Source of the DNA: JAVKSL01 sp039583695
GTDB taxonomy: Bacteria; Actinomycetota; Acidimicrobiia; Acidimicrobiales; JAJPHD01
Assembly (NCBI GenBank): GCA_039583695.1
Contig: JAVKSL010000005.1
Location: forward strand, 14,761 to 78,760
Reading direction: 5' to 3'
DNA: 64,000 nucleotides
Shown here: in pieces, positions 58,325-64,000 of the stretch
Layout of the letters: every line of letters starts with the position of its first letter
Position numbering within the stretch: the stretch's first letter is position 1
Made by a program: the position numbers and the translations under genes
The notes under the pieces: model-generated
What the model saw: the letters and a program-made list of their open reading frames with translations, nothing else
Databases searched by the model: none
Told to the model about the DNA's origin: nothing

Positions 58325-59362
58325 ATGGACGATACCCGTGTTGTGAACGTGCGAGGGCTCTGCAAGAGCTACGGCAAGCGCAAAGTGGTGAACGACGTCG
58401 ACCTGGAGGTGCGCGCAGGTGAGATCGTGGGCTTGATCGGCGAGAACGGCGCCGGCAAGACGACCACCGTCGAATGCATCCAGGGGCTGCGACAACCCGA
58501 CGCCGGCACGCTGGCAGTGCTCGGGCTGGACCCGCTGACCCAGGCCGATCGGCTGCGCGCCAAGATCGGCAGCCAGCTGCAGAGCTCGGGCCTACCCGAT
58601 CGCCTGCGCGTGGCAGAAGCGGTGCAGCTGTTCGCTGGCCACGACGGCGCCGAGCTGCTGGAGCGCTTCGGGCTGGCGCAGCTCCGCCGATCCGCCTTTG
58701 CGTCCCTCAGCGGCGGCGAGCGTCAGCGACTGTTCTTGGTGCTGGCGTTGGTGAACCGCCCTCGCCTGGTGATCCTCGACGAGCTCACCCAGGGCTTGGA
58801 CCCCGCGGCTCGCCGGGGCGTGTGGGCGGCGGTGAAGGAGCTGCGCAGCGACGGCACGACCGTCCTGCTGGTCACCCACGAGCTCGAGGACGCAGAGAAC
58901 CTCTGCGACCGCGTCGTCGCAATGCGGGCAGGGCGGGTTCTGGCGTCGGGGGCGCCGTGGGAGCTGATCGGGCGATACGGCCAGGCGGCGAGGATCACGT
59001 TCAGCCTGCCGCCGGAACGGGTGCCGGTCGTGGCACCCGACGCGATGGTCGATCTCCCGGGGGTCCTCACGGTCACCCACCTAGGCACTCAGTTGACAGT
59101 CACGGGCGACCGGGCTGCGATCGCCCACGTCGGGGCCGCGTTGGTGAGCAGCGGCTGGGTTCCGCCGGACCTGTGCGTGCGGATCCCCAACCTGGAAGAG
59201 GCGCTCCTCGACCTGTTGGATCACGCCAAGTCGGACGCGCCACGCGACCCTGCCGGTGCCGGCCCGAGAACCCAGCCGACCCGAACGACCCGACTGACCC
59301 GCACGACCCGATCGACCCAACTGACCCGACCGATAACCGAGCAGATAGGAGCAATTCGATGA
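58325..59362 (+). CDS. ABC transporter ATP-binding protein
   Basis: A 345-residue ATPase from ATG 58325. Walker A GENGAGKTTTVE (about 40-51), signature LSGGERQRL (about 128-136), Walker B LVILDEL (about 148-154), D-loop LTQGLDPAA and the H-loop LVTHELE are complete. Past residue 230 is a DrrA/CcmA-like accessory domain and the last 30 residues are a Thr/Arg repeat (TRTTRLTRTT). It should pair with the permease encoded next, with a 4-base ATGA overlap; drug or lipid export is typical for this family. Confidence 0.9.
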   Translation: MDDTRVVNVRGLCKSYGKRKVVNDVDLEVRAGEIVGLIGENGAGKTTTVECIQGLRQPDAGTLAVLGLDPLTQADRLRAKIGSQLQSSGLPDRLRVAEAVQLFAGHDGAELLERFGLAQLRRSAFASLSGGERQRLFLVLALVNRPRLVILDELTQGLDPAARRGVWAAVKELRSDGTTVLLVTHELEDAENLCDRVVAMRAGRVLASGAPWELIGRYGQAARITFSLPPERVPVVAPDAMVDLPGVLTVTHLGTQLTVTGDRAAIAHVGAALVSSGWVPPDLCVRIPNLEEALLDLLDHAKSDAPRDPAGAGPRTQPTRTTRLTRTTRSTQLTRPITEQIGAIR

Positions 59363-60096
59363 AGAGCCCGATGCGCCGTCTGGTCCAAGCCGAGCTCAGG
59401 CTGATGATGCGCGAGCCGCTGACCCTGACCTTCGTCTTCGTTTTCCCCGTGGTGACGATGTTGATAATCGGCGGTTCGTTCGGCACCAAGCCCGACATCG
59501 CCTTCGACGGCGCAAATCCTTCGCACTGGTACGTGGCGTCATACCTGACGGTGGTCATCGCCGCCACCGGGTTGATTATGATCCCGGTGCACCTCGCCTC
59601 CTACCGCGAGCGCGGCGTGCTGCGCCGCTTTACGGCGGCTGGCTTCTCCCGGTGGTCGTTTGCGCTCGCCCAGATGGTGAGCGGCCTGGTCGCCATCGCC
59701 GGGGGATCGGCCATCCTGCTGGCGGTGGCAGCCCTCGTCTACGGGCTGCCGGGCATGCACCACATGGGCAACGTCGTGGCGGCATTCGTGCTCGGCTCAG
59801 TAGCCTTCGTGAGCATCGGGGTCCTCCTGGGCGCTGTCCTGCCCTCGGCGCGCGCCGCTCAGGCGGTGGGGCTGCTCTTGTTCTTTCCTTCCTTCCTGCT
59901 TGGAGCCGGCGGACCTCCGCCGCACGTGATGGGCGCGGCGCTACGCGGGATCGCCGCTTACCTGCCCCTCACCCAGCTGACCGATGCGGTGCGTGGGCCC
60001 TGGCTCGGGATCGCCACCGCCACCGGCTCGCTGGCGGTCGCCGGGGCGCTGGCGGTGCTCGCCACTGCACTCGCTGCTCGACGCTCGCTGCTGTAG
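59359..60096 (+). CDS. ABC-2 type transporter permease
   Basis: A 245-residue membrane protein. ATG overlaps the ATPase stop. About six transmembrane segments (about 22-40, 58-80, 100-120, 133-160, 165-185, 220-240) and the SYRERGVLRRFTAAGFSRW cytoplasmic segment are typical of ABC-2 (DrrB-like) permeases. With the ATPase it probably exports a small hydrophobic compound; the two-component genes that follow may control it. Confidence 0.9.
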   Translation: MKSPMRRLVQAELRLMMREPLTLTFVFVFPVVTMLIIGGSFGTKPDIAFDGANPSHWYVASYLTVVIAATGLIMIPVHLASYRERGVLRRFTAAGFSRWSFALAQMVSGLVAIAGGSAILLAVAALVYGLPGMHHMGNVVAAFVLGSVAFVSIGVLLGAVLPSARAAQAVGLLLFFPSFLLGAGGPPPHVMGAALRGIAAYLPLTQLTDAVRGPWLGIATATGSLAVAGALAVLATALAARRSLL

Positions 60097-60101
60097 GCAA
60101 G

Positions 60102-61310
60102 GTGATCTCCTTGAGCCGGACGGATGCTCGGGCCTGGGGGGGCCCGAGCGCTCGTCAGCCTACGATCACCAAGGTGCTCGCCAACCTCGGCGTCCCCGGC
60201 GTCCCCGGCGGCGCCCTCGGGCTGCCTCGCAAGTACGGGTGGCTGGGACTCGGCCCGCTCAGCGCATTCGTGGTGGTCGGCGGCGCCTTCCGGGTCGCAG
60301 GTCATCCGTTCACGGTTGTCGGGGGGACACTGGTCGCGCTCGGCGCAGGAGTGCCCCTCTTCCTCGGTCGTTCTCGGGTCTCGATGGTGTATGCCGTGCT
60401 CGCCAGCGCCGGGGTGGTGACCGCAGCCAACGCGGATCCCCGCGATCTCGCTTGGTTCGCACTGTGCGTCCTGGCCGCCTGGTGCGTGTTCTGCTGGGGG
60501 AAAGCGGTGGGCGTGGCCTTCGGGGCCGCTGGCGTGGGGGTGCTCGGCGGCGAGTGGCTGTTCGCGCTCCGGGACCCAGGCTGGGCCCCGTGGGCTGCAG
60601 GGATATGCGCGAGCATGCTCGGTTTCGCACTCGTGCGCCACCAGCTCGTGCTTGTCGACCAGCTCAGGGCTGCCCAGGCCGACCTGGCCGAGCGGTCTCG
60701 CACCGAGGAGCGCAGCCGCATCGCCCGGGAGCTCCACGACGTCATCGCCCACAGCCTGACCGTGTCCCTTCTGCACGTCTCGGCCGCTCGGCTCGCGATC
60801 GAGCACGACCCCGGCGACGCGCTCCGGGCCCTTGCCGAGGCCGAGCGCCTCGGACGTCAGAGCCTGGCCGAGGTCCGTGCCACGGTGGGTCTCCTGGGAT
60901 CCCAGCACCCGGGCGGCGTCGCTGCGCCGGTGCCTGGCGCTGGCCAGCTACCGGAGCTGGTACGCCAGCTTCGCGACAGCGGGGCCGACGTGTCGTTGGT
61001 GATGGAAGGCGATTCCGGCGCACTCCCCGCGACCACGGGGTCGACGGTGTATCGCATCGTGCAAGAGGCCCTCACCAACGCGACCCGCCACGCGGCGGGC
61101 GCGGCGGTCGCGGTCCGGGTGGTCGCGGGACCCGGGGGGGTCGAGTTGAGTGTGGACAGTGCCGGCGCCCCCGGCCAGGGTTCGGGGATGGGCCTGGCAA
61201 GCATGCGGGAGAGGGCCGCAGCACTCGGTGGCGCCTGCAGCGCCGGTCCCGGCGGCCGCGGCTGGCTGGTGAGGGCTTCCCTGCCGGTCGAGACGGGTAA
61301 GTCCCCATGA
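60102..61310 (+). CDS. sensor histidine kinase (HisKA_3/NarL group)
   Basis: A 402-residue kinase from GTG 60102, six bases after the permease stop. Five hydrophobic segments (about 48-65, 67-85, 88-105, 112-140, 150-180) form a membrane sensor. RSRIARELHDVIAHSLTVS carries the phospho-accepting His, then YRIVQEALTNATRHA is the N box and GSGMGLASMRERAAALGG the G box. It overlaps the regulator gene by 4 bases. Senses an unknown signal, perhaps the exported compound, and phosphorylates the regulator. Confidence 0.9.
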   Translation: MISLSRTDARAWGGPSARQPTITKVLANLGVPGVPGGALGLPRKYGWLGLGPLSAFVVVGGAFRVAGHPFTVVGGTLVALGAGVPLFLGRSRVSMVYAVLASAGVVTAANADPRDLAWFALCVLAAWCVFCWGKAVGVAFGAAGVGVLGGEWLFALRDPGWAPWAAGICASMLGFALVRHQLVLVDQLRAAQADLAERSRTEERSRIARELHDVIAHSLTVSLLHVSAARLAIEHDPGDALRALAEAERLGRQSLAEVRATVGLLGSQHPGGVAAPVPGAGQLPELVRQLRDSGADVSLVMEGDSGALPATTGSTVYRIVQEALTNATRHAAGAAVAVRVVAGPGGVELSVDSAGAPGQGSGMGLASMRERAAALGGACSAGPGGRGWLVRASLPVETGKSP

Positions 61311-61975
61311 TCCGGGTGCTGCTGGTGGACGACCAGGACCTGGTGCGGGCCGGTCTGCGGGGGATCCTGCGCAGCCAACTCGGCTTCGAGGTCGTCGGTG
61401 AGTGCTCCGACGGCGCCGAGGTGCTCGACGCGGTGGCCGACACCGACCCGGATGTCGTACTCATGGACGTGCGCATGCCGGCCCAGGACGGTGTTGAAGC
61501 GACCCGGCAGCTGCGGGCCGAGTGGCCCGCGATCCCGGTGCTCGCGCTGACCACTTTCGACGACGACGAGGCGCTCGCCGGGATGCTGCGGGCCGGCGCA
61601 GCGGGCTTCGTGCTCAAAGGAGTCCCCGCAGAGGAGCTCCACAGGGCCGTGCGGATCGTCGCCGGGGGAGGAGCCTGGCTGGATCCGGGGGTGACCGGCC
61701 GGGTGTTGGCGGTCTACCGCGGCGCACGCGCCGGCCGATCCGAGGCGCCAGCACCGCTGGCCGCCGTGACCGCCCGGGAGCGCGAGGTGCTCGAACTGAT
61801 CGCTCACGGCCACACGAACACCGAGATTGCCCGGCGGCTCTTCGTCGGCGAAGGGACCGTCAAGACCCACGTCAACCACTTGTTCACCAAGTTGGACCTG
61901 CGTGACCGGGCCGCCGCCATCATCTTCGCCTACGACCACGGCCTGGTGGGCCACGATCCCTCTTTCGGTGGTTGA
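61307..61975 (+). CDS. LuxR-family response regulator
   Basis: A 222-residue NarL/LuxR regulator. Receiver: DDQ at 9-10, phosphorylated Asp D54 (VVLMDVRMP), Thr/Ser near 82 and Lys in GFVLKGV. The HTH domain begins TAREREVLELIAHGHTNTEI and ends GTVKTHVNHLFTKLDLRDR. ATGA overlap with the kinase gene. It likely regulates the upstream ABC genes; no operator was identified. Confidence 0.92.
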   Translation: MIRVLLVDDQDLVRAGLRGILRSQLGFEVVGECSDGAEVLDAVADTDPDVVLMDVRMPAQDGVEATRQLRAEWPAIPVLALTTFDDDEALAGMLRAGAAGFVLKGVPAEELHRAVRIVAGGGAWLDPGVTGRVLAVYRGARAGRSEAPAPLAAVTAREREVLELIAHGHTNTEIARRLFVGEGTVKTHVNHLFTKLDLRDRAAAIIFAYDHGLVGHDPSFGG

Positions 61976-62384
61976 GCGCCGCTCGACGCGCCCCCCCCGC
62001 CGCTCACCGGTTCGTCGAGGGCGGCCACCGCAGCGGCGGACGCGAGCGCATCGTCCGCTTCTAGCTCGACCATCGGCCGCACCACCATCCCATGGTGGCG
62101 ACGGCGTCCTCCAGCAGCTCGAACTGGCACAACTGCTCCGGGGAAGTGCCCTTACCGGTCTTGTGGCCGGGCCACAGACGGTTGCGGAAGGACTCGATCA
62201 CTCGGTGGCTCGCCACTCCCAGATGGGTCGAGCCCCCCTCCACAAGGTCCAGCAGCGAGCCCAGGACACCGCGGACCGCCGACACGTCCGCCCCTGCGGC
62301 GGTCAGGTGCGAGGGCCTCCCGAAGTGCTGGTGGAACAACTCGAAAGTCCCTTCGACGAGGTGCACCTTCACGTCCCCAGACAC
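61976..62384 (-). pseudogene. 5'-3' exonuclease-like protein, frameshifted and truncated
   Basis: ATG 62384 begins with KVHLVEGTFELFHQHFGRP and reads to residue 105, including RVIESFRNRLWPGHKTGKG and EQLCQFELLEDAVATMG, the pattern of 5'-3' exonuclease N-terminal domains that lack a polymerase. A one-base shift then enters the frame with VRPMVELEADDALASAAAVA, holding the conserved acidic EADD. It ends at the edge of the response-regulator gene without the rest of the fold. The ATG lies 11 bases after the lipoprotein-esterase stop, suggesting a shared transcript. Confidence 0.7.
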
Positions 62385-62395
62385 TATTTGCGCGC

Positions 62396-63574
62396 CTACC
62401 AGGGCAGGCTGCGGGGGTCCTTGGCCAGGGACAGCACCGCCTGGTCGGCACTCACCGCGGTGGAGGTAGGTCCCAGGCTAGGGATCGGGGCGGCGCCGGG
62501 CCAGGTGTGGCCGCCACCCTCGATGACGTACAGGGCCACCTGGCGGCCGGCCGGGCACGCATACACCGACGCCCACACGCCGGCAGCGACGCTGTCCTGG
62601 CTCGGGCTGGTGGCGCACTTGTCCAGCGCAGCCCAGTGCGCGACACGCGTGTAGGCCGCCACCGCCTCGGTCCCCTGGAACGGATACGGCCGGTCTCCCC
62701 CCCCGCCGTCGAAGGGCACAATCGGGTCGGCCGTGCCGTGCACCTCGATCATCGAAGCCGCCGGGAGCGGGCAGTCCTGAGAGTCGATGCTGGGGGCGAC
62801 CGCGAACACCGCTGCGACGAGGTCGGGGAAGGCACAGCCAAATGTGTTGGCCATGTCGGCACCATCGGATATCCCGGTGGCGACCACCCTTTTGGGGTCG
62901 TAGCAGATGCGCTGTGAGAGGGCGCCCAGGAGGCTCGCGATAAATGCGACGTCGCTCGGCCCGACGGAGGGTCGGCGTACGAAGTTCCACTGACCCATCA
63001 AGCCGTCCGGGGTCACGACAAAGACGCCCTGATGCAGGGCGTACGCCGAGAGCTGGGTGTATGCCTCCTGCTCAGCAGCGGTCTTGCCGTAGCCATGGAA
63101 CGACACCACCAGCGGGAGGTGGGCGCCGGTGGCCGCTGCGGTCGGCACCTCCAGAACGTAGGTGCGGGCCGACCCCGCCGAGTCGAAGGACTCCTGGTAG
63201 ATGCCCGGCGCCGGGCCCTTGAGCGCACAGGCCGTCCCCGCCGAGGTGGTCGTCGTGGTCGTGGCGGTGGTCGTGGCGGTGGTCGTGGTAGGGGTGGTGG
63301 TGGTCGCAGCAGTGGTGCCGGTCCCGCCGCCAGGGCGCGGACCCCGTGGTGTCCGGCCCTGAGGTGTCTGGTTCTTCGGGCTCTGGCCCTGAGCCGGGCG
63401 CTGAGCCTCGGGGCGGGTGACGATCTTGGAGGCGGCCCCCCCGGGCGCTGAGGGACCGGTCCCGCACGCCGCGAGCGTCCCGGCCAGGATCGCTGGCGCC
63501 GTCGCCAGCAGGCGGCCCGCGCCCCTGTGGTGGCGGGCGCCCCGAGGGTCCTGGGGACCCGGGCGGCTTGGCAT
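62396..63574 (-). CDS. secreted lipoprotein esterase (LpqC/PHB-depolymerase-like)
   Basis: A 392-residue protein. N-terminal basic region, hydrophobic helix and lipobox LAAC (residues about 33-36), so it is probably exported and lipid-anchored. A Thr-rich linker (TTAATTTTPTTTTATTTA) follows. The catalytic part has LPLVVSFHGYG, GISDGADM with the Ser nucleophile, an Asp in EVHGTADPIVPFDG and a His in IEGGGHTWPG, matching the LpqC/feruloyl esterase/PHB depolymerase family. Substrate unknown. Confidence 0.85.
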   Translation of the reverse strand: MPSRPGPQDPRGARHHRGAGRLLATAPAILAGTLAACGTGPSAPGGAASKIVTRPEAQRPAQGQSPKNQTPQGRTPRGPRPGGGTGTTAATTTTPTTTTATTTATTTTTTSAGTACALKGPAPGIYQESFDSAGSARTYVLEVPTAAATGAHLPLVVSFHGYGKTAAEQEAYTQLSAYALHQGVFVVTPDGLMGQWNFVRRPSVGPSDVAFIASLLGALSQRICYDPKRVVATGISDGADMANTFGCAFPDLVAAVFAVAPSIDSQDCPLPAASMIEVHGTADPIVPFDGGGGDRPYPFQGTEAVAAYTRVAHWAALDKCATSPSQDSVAAGVWASVYACPAGRQVALYVIEGGGHTWPGAAPIPSLGPTSTAVSADQAVLSLAKDPRSLPW

Positions 63575-63618
63575 GCGGCTCAGTCTCTCACGTAGCGCTC
63601 ACCAGCACGTCGGGAGAG

Positions 63619-63821
63619 CTAACCGTCAGCGACCACCACGTCGGCGCGGGTCAGGACCGTCGCCAACCGAGCTTTGCGCGCTTGCTCCTCGCCTGGCTCG
63701 GGCGATCACAGGGCCGTTACCACGGGACGCTGTCCAGCCCGATGCGTCTCGGCGATCAGCGCCCACGTCTCCCGGTCCCCCCGGTCGAGAGCGATGAGGC
63801 CCCGGCGTCGAGCACCCTCAC
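63619..63821 (-). pseudogene. VapC/PIN-domain toxin remnant (N-terminal part), frameshifted
   Basis: GTG 63819-63821 begins VRVLDAGA, the first acidic strand of PIN-domain toxins. A frame change near 63800 continues LIALDRGDRETWALIAETHR and AGQRPVV, then another change restores ARKARLATVLTRADVVVADG before the stop at 63619. Two changes in about 200 bases and the absence of the C-terminal half mean it is dead. Confidence 0.65.
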
Positions 63822-63853
63822 GCAGCGGGTGGCTTGCTTGCATGGATCGCTCG
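63822..63853. other. short gap, no feature
   Basis: No gene or motif seen. Confidence 0.3.
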
Positions 63854-64000
63854 ATGCCGAGGCTGACGGTCACCCTCCCAGCCGACTTGGTGGAAGAGTC
63901 CGAGGGCGAGCGCAACGCGGCAACTGAACCTCCCCCCATCGACCGGACACCCACACGAGCCAAGGATGAGGGAGGATGTGGGATGGGACATGGATCATCG
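63854..64000 (+). CDS. possible ribbon-helix-helix antitoxin N-terminus, runs off the window
   Basis: ATG 63854 opens MPRLTVTLPADLVEESEGER, the usual start of ribbon-helix-helix antitoxins (a beta strand followed by a helix), then becomes Pro/Thr-rich; the frame is open to the window end. It points away from the vapC remnant. Could be a broken antitoxin or chance. Confidence 0.3.
   Translation, partial: MPRLTVTLPADLVEESEGERNAATEPPPIDRTPTRAKDEGGCGMGHGSS

Noticed and set aside
59652..60101. Long 5' extension of the histidine kinase gene
   Set aside because: It overlaps the permease in another frame; the GTG at 60102 directly after the permease stop is the sensible start.
1..64000. CRISPR array
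   Set aside because: No regularly spaced 25-40 bp repeats with unique spacers; the tandem repeats present are contiguous and coding or 15 bp long.

Overview
The window looks like a piece of a high-GC Actinomycetota chromosome, most likely from the class Acidimicrobiia or a close relative. The evidence is the mycothiol glycosyltransferase MshA, a nickel superoxide dismutase with its SodX-type protease, an actinobacterial XPB-like helicase with its partner, frequent GTG starts, and many 1- to 4-base stop/start overlaps. The class-level placement is inference; no rRNA is present.

Left end (1-3465, minus strand): a three-gene unit of a 60-residue protein, a Clp-fold serine proteinase and a restriction-type DEAH helicase that runs off the window. 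This resembles a defence locus.

3672-10525: a degenerate actinomycete integrative and conjugative element (AICE type). It has an HD hydrolase, a NUDIX protein, an XRE regulator, two small element proteins, an FtsK-like translocase, a RepSA-like initiator, an excisionase and a tyrosine integrase, and it ends at tRNA-Lys(UUU). The integrase has an in-frame amber codon plus an apparent N-terminal frameshift, so the element is probably stranded.

10588-17804: housekeeping genes (DksA-like protein, hydrolases, MoaD-like protein, SodN/SodX, MshA, ProC, methyltransferase). 17998-22562 and 29816-32088: a haem/sirohaem pathway (HTH protein, precorrin-2 dehydrogenase, HemA, HemC, CobA-HemD, HemB, HemL). 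The two halves are separated by an XPB helicase pair and by a FUSC-type membrane protein. About 254 bp of the hemB promoter and 5' end are duplicated on both sides of the FUSC segment, which points to a late insertion.

32200-49629: a geranylgeranyl-reductase-like (possibly MenJ) gene divergent from a complete 14-gene nuoA-N operon for respiratory complex I. A perfect 10-bp inverted repeat lies between the divergent starts. Several subunits carry low-complexity insertions.

49630-64000: an accessory region. A two-gene nucleotidyltransferase cassette sits between two versions of the nuoN 3' end. Next come a PadR regulator, an unknown protein with a nuclease-like N-terminus, a double GNAT acetyltransferase, and a run of broken genes (vapC, amino-acid racemase, P450, VOC protein, merR, purU, 5'-3' exonuclease, second vapC). 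Between these are intact methyltransferase, membrane-protein and lipoprotein-esterase genes and a four-gene ABC transporter plus two-component operon.
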